Below the pieces are notes generated by a model. That model saw nothing but the letters and a program-made list of their open reading frames with translations. It was not told where the DNA came from and did not search any database. From assembly GCA_947498455.1 (NCBI GenBank), contig CANMKK010000001.1, forward strand, positions 1 through 64,000: a stretch of 64,000 nucleotides of DNA, written 5' to 3'. This DNA is from an uncultured Aquimarina sp. (GTDB lineage: Bacteria > Bacteroidota > Bacteroidia > Flavobacteriales > Flavobacteriaceae). Positions 47,065 through 56,184 of the stretch are shown piece by piece; position 1 is the stretch's first letter, and each line of letters starts with the position of its first letter. The position numbers and the translations under genes were made by a program.

Positions 47065-47955
47065 ATGGCTATAGCCAAATCTGAACTTATTCTAAACGAA
47101 GATGGCAGTATCTATCATTTAAACCTTAAGCCAGAACACATATCAAATACAGTTATAACGGTAGGTGATCCTGATCGCGTAGATCAGATAACTAAATATT
47201 TTGATACAATAGAATGTCGTATCCAAAAAAGAGAATTTCATACTCAAACGGGAATGTATCAAGGAGAAAGGATTACTGTAATTTCTACAGGTATTGGTAC
47301 AGATAACATAGATATTGTTCTTAATGAATTAGATGCATTAGTAAATATTGATTTTAAAACACGAAAAATTAAATCAAATCGAACTTCATTAAATATAATA
47401 AGAATAGGAACGTCAGGTGCAATACAACCTGAAATACCTATGGATAGTTTCATAGTATCCCAAATTGCAATTGGCTTCGATAGCTTATTACATTTTTATG
47501 ATAGTAAGCATATCCAGATTCCTGAAATAGCAAGATCTTTGACATCACACTTAGAATGGCATATTGACAAGTCAACTCCATATGCTGTGGGTTTTGACAA
47601 AAATTTAGGAGTTCATATGCTAAGTACGGAGACATTACTTGGTATTACTGTAACTAATGTTGGGTTTTATGGACCGCAAGGTCGTATTCTAAGATTATCT
47701 ACATCTGATGATAAACTTAACGAGAAGATGGCATTGTTTACATACGGCATCAATAAAATTACCAATTTAGAAATGGAAACCGCTGGTATTTATGGAATGG
47801 CCAAATTATTAGGACATAATGCTGTGTCCATGAATGCTATACTAGCTAATAGGTCTACAGGTGAATTCAGTAAAAATCCAGCAGAAACCATCGATAAACT
47901 AATTCTATATACTTTATATAAAATTGTAAGTTATAACAAACAATTAAAAATTTAA
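47065..47955 (+). CDS. Nucleoside phosphorylase, uridine phosphorylase-like
   Basis: 296 residues. PNP/UDP family hallmarks: TVGDPDRVDQITKYFD (phosphate site), VISTGIGTDNIDIVLNELDAL, IRIGTSGAIQ, and NLEMETAGIYGMAKLLGH (the Met-Glu pair holding the ribose). It would split a nucleoside with phosphate into base and ribose-1-phosphate; uridine is the most likely substrate. Last gene of the putative 44803-47955 operon. Confidence 0.9.
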   Translation: MAIAKSELILNEDGSIYHLNLKPEHISNTVITVGDPDRVDQITKYFDTIECRIQKREFHTQTGMYQGERITVISTGIGTDNIDIVLNELDALVNIDFKTRKIKSNRTSLNIIRIGTSGAIQPEIPMDSFIVSQIAIGFDSLLHFYDSKHIQIPEIARSLTSHLEWHIDKSTPYAVGFDKNLGVHMLSTETLLGITVTNVGFYGPQGRILRLSTSDDKLNEKMALFTYGINKITNLEMETAGIYGMAKLLGHNAVSMNAILANRSTGEFSKNPAETIDKLILYTLYKIVSYNKQLKI

Positions 47956-47966
47956 TATTAATATAA

Positions 47967-47990
47967 AAGGACGGATGAAACCGTCCTTAG
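47967..47990 (+). terminator. Hairpin after the nucleoside phosphorylase gene
   Basis: AAGGACGG (47967-47974) pairs with CCGTCCTT (47981-47988). No T run follows, so termination may be incomplete or rely on another factor. Confidence 0.55.
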
Positions 47991-48044
47991 AATGCTTAAC
48001 ATGAGGTTGGGGTAAAAATATATTTAAAAAACCTTTAAAAAGAA

Positions 48045-48191
48045 TTATCCGAATAATACTTTTAAACTTATCAAAAAGTTAACAATTAATAATAATCCTA
48101 TAAAAACAACTATTCCATTTTCAATTGGATTACTTTTTAATTTAGCAACCTTAACATACGCTTTTTTATTTCTTAAAAAGTTCTTTTTCAT
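48045..48191 (-). CDS. Small single-helix membrane protein, 48 residues
   Basis: MKKNFLRNKKAYVKVAKLKS, a basic cytoplasmic head, then a hydrophobic helix (GIVVFIGLLLIVNFLISL) and a short tail. The clear positive-inside pattern and clean start support it being expressed. No family recognised. Lies alone in the gap between two genes on the other strand. Confidence 0.5.
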   Translation of the reverse strand: MKKNFLRNKKAYVKVAKLKSNPIENGIVVFIGLLLIVNFLISLKVLFG

Positions 48192-48345
48192 AACAATATT
48201 GTTTTTATTTGATTTAATTATTTAAATGTAAGAATTAATCCAAATCTTACTTGATAAATATACAGTAAATATTTAAATATACACGATTAAAAACATAAAC
48301 AATCGATAAAATACACTTTTTTAACATTTTTCATCAAAATACACT

Positions 48346-49197
48346 ATGGATATTATTAGAATAGGCGGCGTTCCAGAGCACTTTAATTTACCTTGGCATT
48401 TGACAATAGAAGAAGGGATTTATGAACGTAATAATATACAATTAGAATGGATCGACTTTCCAGGAGGAACTGGTGCTATGTGCGAAGCTCTCCGAAATAA
48501 GGAGATAGACATGGCTATAATTCTTACAGAAGGTATCATTAAAGATATTATTGCCGGAAACCCTTCAAGAATTATACAAACATATATTCAATCACCATTA
48601 ATCTGGGGAATACATGTCGGTTATAACTCTAACTATAACCTTATAGATGATTTACAACATAAATCTGCTGCTATAAGTAGATATGGATCAGGTTCACATC
48701 TCATGGCTTATGTAAATGCTCAAAACAATGGATGGGATACCTCTGCTCTGCGATTTGATGTTATTAAAAATCTAGATGGCGCAGTAGAAGCATTAAGTAC
48801 AAATAATTCTGATTACTTCATGTGGGAACATTTTACCACAAAACCTTTAGTGGATAATAAAACTTTTAGAAGAATTGCAGATTGCCCTACTCCTTGGCCT
48901 TGCTTCGTTATAGCTGCTAGAGAAGAAATTATTAATACAAAGAAAAAACAAATTACCAAAGTACTCGAAATTATAAATACTACAACAACTGATTTTAAAC
49001 ATATACCAAGTATAGACAAAACATTGTCTCATCGATATGATCAAAAATTAGATGACATTAAAGAATGGTTAAGTCTTACTGAATGGAGTCAGTCACTAAT
49101 AAAAAACGATACTTTAATGGAGGTTCAGGAGCAGTTACTAAAACTAAATATTATTGATCATATGGTAGCGCCCGAAAAATTGGTCTCTAAATTATAA
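48346..49197 (+). CDS. ABC transporter substrate-binding-like protein (NMT1/THI5 type)
   Basis: 283 residues. The periplasmic-binding fold is shown by IRIGGVPEHFNLPWHLTIEEGIYERNNIQ and GGTGAMCEALRNKEIDMAIILTEG, as in SsuA/ThiY-like proteins. Unusually there is no signal peptide or lipobox, and no ABC permease or ATPase gene nearby, so it may be a cytoplasmic ligand-binding protein or enzyme rather than a transporter part. Ligand unknown. Confidence 0.78.
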   Translation: MDIIRIGGVPEHFNLPWHLTIEEGIYERNNIQLEWIDFPGGTGAMCEALRNKEIDMAIILTEGIIKDIIAGNPSRIIQTYIQSPLIWGIHVGYNSNYNLIDDLQHKSAAISRYGSGSHLMAYVNAQNNGWDTSALRFDVIKNLDGAVEALSTNNSDYFMWEHFTTKPLVDNKTFRRIADCPTPWPCFVIAAREEIINTKKKQITKVLEIINTTTTDFKHIPSIDKTLSHRYDQKLDDIKEWLSLTEWSQSLIKNDTLMEVQEQLLKLNIIDHMVAPEKLVSKL

Positions 49198-49249
49198 GCA
49201 ACCATTTAGTATCTTCGCCATCTAAAAAAAGGGAACAAAAATTATAATT

Positions 49250-49852
49250 ATGAGAAAAATAGTAATAATACTTACCATTTTATTAACTTTTCAATTTTCT
49301 ACTGCGCAAGAACAGTCTAGTTTACCACCAAGAGATACAAACAAAAATGAAATCGGTCTTAACCCCGTATATTTAGTAGCATTTGGAGCCTTAGACATTG
49401 CGTACGAGAGAGTTATTTCATCAAATAGTACAATAGGTGTTGATTTTTTCTACAAAGTTGCGAATTCGGATAAAAATGATGAGGACAATGATTTCGAAAT
49501 TATAGATACTGAAGGAATTTTTGACAAAGAAATAGCTTTTACTACACGTTTTAAATATTTCTTTGGAGATAGAATTGCAAGAGGATTTTATATGGAAGCT
49601 TTTGGTATGTTATCGTCCGGTGAACATGATAATGAAGTAGAAATTCTTGATGACTTAGGTAATTTCTTAAGATATGATGATGTGGAAAAAGAATATACAG
49701 ATTTTGCTCTCGGTTTTGGTGTTGGAGGGAAATTTGTTAGCCAAAAAGGTTTTTTTATAGATATAGGATTCGGTATAGGAAGAAATTTGTTTAATGAAGA
49801 TAGTCCCGAAATAACTTTAAGACCTAATTTATATCTAGGATATCGTTTTTAA
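49250..49852 (+). CDS. DUF3575-like outer-membrane beta-barrel protein
   Basis: 200 residues. Signal peptide IVIILTILLTFQFSTAQ, then an eight-strand-like barrel with alternating aromatic residues (GALDIAYERVISSNSTIGVDFF; TRFKYFFGDRIARGFYMEAFG; FALGFGVGGKF) and a C-terminal Phe (LYLGYRF), which serves as the outer-membrane insertion signal. The pattern resembles DUF3575 proteins. Function unknown. Confidence 0.75.
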   Translation: MRKIVIILTILLTFQFSTAQEQSSLPPRDTNKNEIGLNPVYLVAFGALDIAYERVISSNSTIGVDFFYKVANSDKNDEDNDFEIIDTEGIFDKEIAFTTRFKYFFGDRIARGFYMEAFGMLSSGEHDNEVEILDDLGNFLRYDDVEKEYTDFALGFGVGGKFVSQKGFFIDIGFGIGRNLFNEDSPEITLRPNLYLGYRF

Positions 49853-49910
49853 ATAAAAACAATGCCAGCTCTTATATGAAATGGTATTATTTATTGAACT
49901 AATTTTAAAA

Positions 49911-49960
49911 TATAAAACCAATAGGATGTCGTATATTCTATTGGTTTTATATTTTTTTTA
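49911..49960 (+). terminator. Terminator after the barrel protein gene
   Basis: AAAACCAATAGGA pairs with TTCTATTGGTTTT around a short loop and is followed by a T-rich tail. Confidence 0.75.
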
Positions 49961-50234
49961 AAACAGAAGTAGGGTGTTTCAATACTTAGGCGTTATATAA
50001 TAGGGTATGTTTCTGATATAAAATCAAAAATTTAATATTCTATTTAATATTATTTACGTTTTTGATTATAAAAAGTTAGCAAAATACTAATTATTACATA
50101 TTGCGGTATAGCCGTATGCGAGGGTTTAAATAATTTTGTACATTTGTCCCGCCTACCCCCAGTAAAATAATTAACAAGATGTAAGCAACCATTTTATATT
50201 TAATACATCTTATAATTAACTAATAATTAAAACT

Positions 50235-50411
50235 ATGGCAACATTTTTATCAATTCTTGGAGGGCTTATACTATTCAACTTTATTCTTCTAAAATTCAGT
50301 ATTCAATCTGTTGATACTGATAAGAAAAAAGGAAAGTCCAAAAAGGTTCGTACCTCTCCTACAATTGTTAACGCTAAAACGAAAACTACCGGTATAGCTA
50401 AAGCAGCTTAG
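50235..50411 (+). CDS. Small membrane-anchored protein, 58 residues
   Basis: MATFLSILGGLILFNFILLK is a hydrophobic helix, followed by a lysine-, threonine- and alanine-rich tail (DKKKGKSKKVRTSPTIVNAK). Clean ATG and a stop 5 bp before the convergent ung stop. No family recognised. Confidence 0.5.
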   Translation: MATFLSILGGLILFNFILLKFSIQSVDTDKKKGKSKKVRTSPTIVNAKTKTTGIAKAA

Positions 50412-50416
50412 TAAAG

Positions 50417-51082
50417 CTACCAATTAACAGGCTGTTGATTTGTGTCTTCTAGATACTTATTAGCCTTGCTGAAATGCTTATTACCAAACCAATACCCTCT
50501 ATTAGCACTTAATGGAGATGGATGACCACTGGTTAATATACAATGTTTTGTGCCACTTATTTTGGCACCTTTCTTTTTAGCAAAACCTCCCCAAAGCAGA
50601 AAAACAACTTTTTCTTTATTATTCGATATAACTTGTATTACGGCATCAGTAAACTGCTCCCATCCTTTTTTCTGATGAGACCCTGCTTCATGTGCCCGTA
50701 CTGTTAATGTTGCATTCAATAACAATACTCCTTGCCTAGCCCAACGCTCTAGATTACCAGTAGAGGCAAAAGGAATATTCAAATCATTTTCTATTTCCTT
50801 AAAAATATTAATCAATGAAGGAGGTAAACCAATTCCATCATTTACCGAAAAACACAATCCATTTGCCTGATTCACTCCATGGTACGGATCCTGGCCGATA
50901 ATTACTACTTTTACATTATCAAAATTACAATAATCAAAAGCTGCAAAAATCTCTGATCCTTTAGGATAGCAAGTGTTAGCTTTATATTCTGATCGTAAAA
51001 AATCAGTTAAGTTTTTAAAATATGGTTTATCAAATTCTTCTTTTAGTTGTTCTTTCCAACTATCTTCAATATTTACATTCAT
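50417..51082 (-). CDS. ung: Uracil-DNA glycosylase
   Basis: 221 residues, family 1 UDG. Active-site motif GQDPYHG at residues 63-69 with catalytic Asp65, and the DNA-intercalation loop GHPSPLSANRG near the C-terminus holding the catalytic His. Removes uracil from DNA. Single gene, divergent from mutS2. Confidence 0.96.
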   Translation of the reverse strand: MNVNIEDSWKEQLKEEFDKPYFKNLTDFLRSEYKANTCYPKGSEIFAAFDYCNFDNVKVVIIGQDPYHGVNQANGLCFSVNDGIGLPPSLINIFKEIENDLNIPFASTGNLERWARQGVLLLNATLTVRAHEAGSHQKKGWEQFTDAVIQVISNNKEKVVFLLWGGFAKKKGAKISGTKHCILTSGHPSPLSANRGYWFGNKHFSKANKYLEDTNQQPVNW

Positions 51083-51218
51083 AATAATATCAAAAAATAA
51101 TGCAATTGTTTACTTTTGCTGAATTGTAAAATTATGATAAATAACTTTTAGAATTTAGAGTTATTTATAAGTATTTATACCAAAAAAATAAAAAACTATC
51201 CAAAAACGGGATAAAAAC

Positions 51219-53390
51219 ATGATTCGTATTTCTCAAAAAACACTTAATGATTTAGAATTTAGCACAGTACTTAGTCAAATAGCTGAATTATGTAATACGG
51301 ATTATGGAAAAATAAAAGTTCAAAAGATTACTCCTTTACCTACTAAAGAAAAATTACACATATCATTACAGCAGGTATTCGAATATAAGTCATCCTATTT
51401 AAACGATGCCAAAATCCCAAATCATGGATTCGATTCTATAAATAAGGAGCTTCAATTATTAGGTATAGAGAATACTTTTTTAGAATCTATTAATCTAAAG
51501 AAATTAGTATCCATTAGCACTACTTCTAATGAGTTACTAAGTTTTTTTAGAAAATTTAAGGAATTATATCCTATTCTATATCAAACATCGACAGAGGTTA
51601 CTTTTACAAAAGAAATTATTAATCTTATTGAGGCTATTATTGATAAATTTGGGGAGGTTAAGGATAATGCATCCGCTACTCTTCTTGGTTTAAGAAAAGA
51701 AATCAATGAAATACAAGGAAAGTTAAATGGTAGTTTTGGTAGAGATCTTACCAGATATAATAGCCTAGATTATTTAGATGACATTAAGGAAAGTGTTGTT
51801 GATAACAGAAGAGTACTAGCTGTTAAAGCTATGTATCGACGTAAAGTAAAAGGAGCTATCATGGGTAGTTCTAAGACCGGAAGTATTGTCTATATAGAAC
51901 CTGAAGCTACATTACAATTTAGTCGAACTCTTAGTAACTTAAAGTATGAAGAAAGAGAAGAGATAGTTAAAATTCTAAAAAACCTCACTAATAAAATAAG
52001 GCCATTTATTGAATTACTTGAGCACTATCAAGAATACTTGAGCGATATTGATGTAATTGCAGCTAAGTCTAAATATGCCTCTAAAATTAATGCGGTTCTC
52101 CCGAGAATATCAGAAGACAGAGAACTTACATTAAAAGATGCATATCACCCATTACTATACCTTAACAATTTAACTAAAGGGGATAAAACACATCCGCAAA
52201 CTATTTCATTAGATCAAAATAATCGAATCATTGTGATTTCCGGGCCAAATGCAGGAGGAAAAAGTATAACCTTAAAAACTGTTGGGCTTCTACAAGTTAT
52301 GTTACAAAGTGGTATGCTGATTCCGGTACATGAATATAGCAGAGTATGCCTTTTTAGAAACATACTTACAGATATTGGAGATAATCAATCTATAGAAAAT
52401 CACTTAAGTACGTATAGCTATCGACTAAAAAACATGAATTCATTTCTTAAGAAATGTAATGATGGAACGCTATTTCTAATTGATGAATTTGGTACAGGAA
52501 GTGATCCAGAATTAGGAGGTGCTCTTGCAGAAGCTTTTCTAGAAGTATTTTATGAGCGTGAATCCTTTGGTATTATCACAACACATTATGCCAATTTAAA
52601 GATGTTGGCAAATGAGCTTCCTAATATGACTAATGCAAATATGCTTTTTGACTCCAGGACTCTAGAGCCTTTGTTTAAATTACACTTAGGAGAGGCTGGA
52701 AGTTCATTTACTTTTGAAGTAGCTCAAAAAAATGGCATCCCATATAGCCTAATTAATAAGGCAAAGAAAAAAGTGGAAAGAGGTAAAATTCGCTTTGATA
52801 AAAGTATTGCCAATTTACAAAAAGAAAGATCCAAACTTCAAAAAACTACTGCAGTATTAAAAACCAAAGAACAAAAAGCAGAAGAAGAAAAAGAACGATT
52901 GGATAAAATAAACCAACGGATTCAGCAAAAACTTGAGGGATATCAGGAATTGTTCGATACTAACCAAAAAATGATCTATCTAGGACAAAAAATAAATGGT
53001 ATCAGTGAAAAATATTTTAACACCAAAAAGAAAAAAGAGCTAATTAGTGAGTTTCTGAAAATTGTTGAAGTAGAAAATTCAAAAAGGAAAAAACAAACTC
53101 TGAAACAGCGTAGAGCAGAAAAAGTAAAAGAACAAAAAATTGTTAAAGAAGTAGAGAAAAAAGTAGAGGTAATTAGGGAAAAGAAAAAGGAATTAAAAGT
53201 TAAGGAACAAAAAGCAGAAGAAGCAAAACCTAGGATTACACTAAAAATTGGTGATAGAGTGAGAATGATTGATGGAAAATCGACAGGGACTATAGATACT
53301 ATAGAAAAAGGTAAAGCTGTAGTAAATTACGGTATTTTCACTACTAACATTGCTATCGAACAATTAGAATTTGTAGAAAGAAAAAAATAA
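51219..53390 (+). CDS. MutS2-family ATPase without Smr domain
   Basis: 723 residues. Contains the core and clamp region and the MutS ATPase: Walker A SGPNAGGKSITLKT near residue 345, Walker B LFLIDEFGTGSDPELGG, and ITTHYANLK. A long coiled coil follows (KKVERGKIRFDKSIANLQKE), then a short KOW-like beta domain (RVRMIDGKSTGTIDTIEKG). The C-terminal Smr nuclease domain of typical MutS2 (about 780 residues) is missing. MutS2 acts in suppressing recombination or in rescuing collided ribosomes; without Smr the nuclease step must differ. Confidence 0.88.
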   Translation: MIRISQKTLNDLEFSTVLSQIAELCNTDYGKIKVQKITPLPTKEKLHISLQQVFEYKSSYLNDAKIPNHGFDSINKELQLLGIENTFLESINLKKLVSISTTSNELLSFFRKFKELYPILYQTSTEVTFTKEIINLIEAIIDKFGEVKDNASATLLGLRKEINEIQGKLNGSFGRDLTRYNSLDYLDDIKESVVDNRRVLAVKAMYRRKVKGAIMGSSKTGSIVYIEPEATLQFSRTLSNLKYEEREEIVKILKNLTNKIRPFIELLEHYQEYLSDIDVIAAKSKYASKINAVLPRISEDRELTLKDAYHPLLYLNNLTKGDKTHPQTISLDQNNRIIVISGPNAGGKSITLKTVGLLQVMLQSGMLIPVHEYSRVCLFRNILTDIGDNQSIENHLSTYSYRLKNMNSFLKKCNDGTLFLIDEFGTGSDPELGGALAEAFLEVFYERESFGIITTHYANLKMLANELPNMTNANMLFDSRTLEPLFKLHLGEAGSSFTFEVAQKNGIPYSLINKAKKKVERGKIRFDKSIANLQKERSKLQKTTAVLKTKEQKAEEEKERLDKINQRIQQKLEGYQELFDTNQKMIYLGQKINGISEKYFNTKKKKELISEFLKIVEVENSKRKKQTLKQRRAEKVKEQKIVKEVEKKVEVIREKKKELKVKEQKAEEAKPRITLKIGDRVRMIDGKSTGTIDTIEKGKAVVNYGIFTTNIAIEQLEFVERKK

Positions 53391-53404
53391 ACTGTAAGTA
53401 AGAT

Positions 53405-53593
53405 CTATCCGATATACGTATTTACACTTGTGGTCAGCTTACAAGAACTATGTAACATCTTCTTGAATTTAAGAGCTAAATGCTCATCATTAAATTTCAT
53501 TGCCTCACTGATACTATTTGATAAAATTAATTCCCCTATCAAATACTCAACAAAATAAGTTTGATCATCTGTTAGTAATACATATTCAGTCAT
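53405..53593 (-). CDS. Hypothetical protein, 62 residues
   Basis: MTEYVLLTDDQTYFVEYLIG ... LALKFKKMLHSSCKLTTSV. A soluble, mainly helical small protein with no motif recognised. It lies 12 bp past the mutS2 stop on the other strand. Confidence 0.45.
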   Translation of the reverse strand: MTEYVLLTDDQTYFVEYLIGELILSNSISEAMKFNDEHLALKFKKMLHSSCKLTTSVNTYIG

Positions 53594-53752
53594 AATATAT
53601 TAATTTTATTTAGTTACGTAATAGAGTAACTAATACACTTTCGAGTCAAATTTAAGTATCACAAATCATATATCTTATAACTTCTCATTGATGTTATTCA
53701 ATTCTTATTCACAATATCATTTCGGTCATTAAATAGTATCAATTATGGTTTA

Positions 53753-53821
53753 ATACGATTTATGTATAAGGAATTTGAATTATTTTGTACTATATGCGAA
53801 AGTTTTATGCGTAAATCGTAT
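53753..53821 (+). repeat. Palindromic intergenic repeat, copy E (internally deleted)
   Basis: 69 bp. It has the left end ATACGATTTATGTATAAGGA and the right end GCGTAAATCGTAT but lacks about 90 bp in the middle; the junction is TTTTGTAC joined to TATATGCG. Both ends are kept, as expected when an internal hairpin deletes during replication. Confidence 0.75.
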
Positions 53822-53837
53822 AAGTATTTCTTTAAAA

Positions 53838-53875
53838 CCAAAACAGCCATCTTTTTTCAGATAGCTGTTTTCTTT
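53838..53875 (-). terminator. Terminator of the DUF4290-murA operon
   Basis: AAACAGCCATC (53841-53851) pairs with GATAGCTGTTT (53860-53870) with one mismatch. On the minus strand a T-rich tail follows the stem. It sits 28 bp past the murA stop. Confidence 0.7.
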
Positions 53876-53902
53876 ATTCTATATGTTTTCAGGAATATAT
53901 TA

Positions 53903-55216
53903 TTAATCCATTCTAATGATCTTAGCTCCGATTGCTTTTAAACGTTCATCAATATTCTCGTAACCACGATCTATTTGTTCAATATTATGAATTGTTGATG
54001 TACCATTCGCACTTAACGCTGCTATCAAAAGTGAAATACCTGCTCTGATATCTGGAGATACCATAGTCGTTGCCTTTAATGTAGATTTAAAATCATGACC
54101 AATAATAGTTGCTCTATGTGGATCGCAAAGAATAATTTTTGCCCCCATATCAATAAGTTTATCTACAAAAAAGAGACGACTCTCAAACATTTTTTGATGT
54201 ACCATTACCTCTCCCCTCGCTTGTGTAGCCACTACTAAAACAATACTTAATAAATCTGGTGTAAAACCAGGCCACGGAGCATCAGAAATAGTCATAAAAG
54301 AACCATCTATATAACTCTCTATTTGGTATCCATCTTTATGTGCTGGTATATATATATCATCACCTACACGCTCTAAAGTTATCCCTAGTTTCCTAAAAGT
54401 ATTAGGAATAACTCCCAAATTATCCCAACTTACATTTTTTATAGTGATTTCACTTTTAGTCATTGCCGCCAATCCTATCCAAGACCCAATCTCGATCATA
54501 TCTGGTAATATACGATGCTCACATCCCTGCAAATTTCCAACACCCTCTATAATAAGCAAATTAGAACCTACTCCTTGGATTTTAGCTCCCATCGAATTCA
54601 GCATTTTACACAATTGCTGTAAATAAGGTTCGCAAGCAGCATTATAAATTGTGGTTGTACCTTTAGCCAAAGTTGCAGCCATCACAATATTTGCGGTACC
54701 AGTAACAGATGCTTCATCTAATAGCATATACGTTCCTGTTAAACCATCGGGCGCTTCAACACCATAAAAACGTTCTTCTTTATTATACCTAAACTCTGCT
54801 CCAAGATTAATAAATCCTTCGAAATGAGTATCTAACCTCCTACGTCCTATTTTATCTCCACCTGGTCGTGGTATATACCCTTTACCGAACCTAGCTAATA
54901 AAGGACCTACTATCATAATAGACCCCCTAAGACCACTACCCTCTTCTTTAAATTGCTCACTTTCTAGGTACTTAAGATTTAATTCGTCACTTTTAAAAGA
55001 GTACATTCCCTTATTAAGTTTCTGAATTTTTACACCAAGATTTCTAAGAATTTCTATTAATTTATTAACATCCCTAATATCAGGGATATTAGAAATAGTA
55101 ACTTCTTCTGGTGTTAACAATACAGCGCAAAGAATTTGTAAAGCTTCATTTTTAGCTCCTTGAGGAGTAATTTCTCCTTTAAGCCTATGACCTCCTTCAA
55201 TCTGAAAAGTACTCAT
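53903..55216 (-). CDS. murA: UDP-N-acetylglucosamine 1-carboxyvinyltransferase
   Basis: 437 residues. Catalyses the first committed step of peptidoglycan synthesis, adding enolpyruvate from PEP to UDP-GlcNAc in the cytoplasm. The NEALQIL start and the RPGGDKIGRRRLDTH loop are clear. The residue that is Cys115 in E. coli (GGCxIG) is Asp121 here. In other bacteria this Cys-to-Asp change keeps activity but prevents fosfomycin attack. Preceded 46 bp upstream by the DUF4290 gene in the same direction, so probably cotranscribed. Confidence 0.95.
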   Translation of the reverse strand: MSTFQIEGGHRLKGEITPQGAKNEALQILCAVLLTPEEVTISNIPDIRDVNKLIEILRNLGVKIQKLNKGMYSFKSDELNLKYLESEQFKEEGSGLRGSIMIVGPLLARFGKGYIPRPGGDKIGRRRLDTHFEGFINLGAEFRYNKEERFYGVEAPDGLTGTYMLLDEASVTGTANIVMAATLAKGTTTIYNAACEPYLQQLCKMLNSMGAKIQGVGSNLLIIEGVGNLQGCEHRILPDMIEIGSWIGLAAMTKSEITIKNVSWDNLGVIPNTFRKLGITLERVGDDIYIPAHKDGYQIESYIDGSFMTISDAPWPGFTPDLLSIVLVVATQARGEVMVHQKMFESRLFFVDKLIDMGAKIILCDPHRATIIGHDFKSTLKATTMVSPDIRAGISLLIAALSANGTSTIHNIEQIDRGYENIDERLKAIGAKIIRMD

Positions 55217-55262
55217 AAAATTAGTTGTGGTTAATGGTTAAATTGGGTTGTGCATGTAACTA

Positions 55263-55910
55263 TTAATATCGCTTTTTTCCGCGGTTTCGATAGTTATTGT
55301 TCTTTTTATTTGTAGTAGAATGATATTTCTTCTTTTTACCTCTCATTAAATCAGTAGATGTACTCAAATCTTCGGTACTTCCTTTAAGATCTATCTTACC
55401 ATCACTCAATTCATAAAGATGATTGAAAATTACATAGTCCTCTACCGTATCTTTATTCCAATTAAGATAGCATTTTTTCATATGATTTGCTATCGTAAAA
55501 GTAAGAGCTGTCTTTAAATCACCATCTTCCCAGCTATTAGCTACATCAATCATCCTTTTTATATTATTACCATAAAAACGATATTTAGGAAAATTTTGTG
55601 GATATTTTAATGGTTCAGGTCTTTCTTCCAGTTTTTCTTTAGTCAGAATAGGGTACGGTGCTTCCACATCTAACTTAAAATTACTTATAATAAATAATTG
55701 ATCCCACAACTTATGCTGAAAATCTGGAACATCTCTTAAATGGGGTTGCAAATTTCCCATTACTGCAATAATCGCTTTAGCAACTTTATTTCGTTCTTCT
55801 GCATCTTCAATTTCAATTGCTTGATTAATCATTTTCTGCAAATGACGCCCATACTCCGGTATGATGAGCTTTTCTCGCTCAGTATTGTATTCTAAATTAT
55901 AAATGTCCAT
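55263..55910 (-). CDS. DUF4290 protein
   Basis: 215 residues. NLEYNTEREKLIIPEYGRHLQKMI is the typical start of DUF4290, which is restricted to Bacteroidota and usually lies next to murA, as here. The C-terminal tail is very basic (RGKKKKYHSTTNKKNN). Function unknown; the constant linkage to murA hints at the cell envelope. Confidence 0.88.
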   Translation of the reverse strand: MDIYNLEYNTEREKLIIPEYGRHLQKMINQAIEIEDAEERNKVAKAIIAVMGNLQPHLRDVPDFQHKLWDQLFIISNFKLDVEAPYPILTKEKLEERPEPLKYPQNFPKYRFYGNNIKRMIDVANSWEDGDLKTALTFTIANHMKKCYLNWNKDTVEDYVIFNHLYELSDGKIDLKGSTEDLSTSTDLMRGKKKKYHSTTNKKNNNYRNRGKKRY

Positions 55911-56184
55911 AAAAAGTTATATAAGTAGATGAGATTTTCAAAAAAGTAAGGATCAGTAGCGTAGTTAAACAAAGCCTTATGAAGTTTCTACATTTAGAGT
56001 TGTAGAATAGATTTTTAAGACGATCTCATTATTTGTTTCGCAAAATACTAAAATAAAATTAGTAAGGCTGTGATAAGTATAGAAAATATTTTAAATAATA
56101 GTAAAATACCTTTTGATCGGGTATATTACATAGTAGTTCTTATTTATAAATCTTTAGTTTACCAAAATCTGAATATATTGAGTA
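55911..56184. other. Intergenic region with no gene seen
   Basis: 274 bp upstream of the DUF4290-murA operon and downstream of the DUF493 gene. It should hold the operon promoter. No clear element found. Confidence 0.35.
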
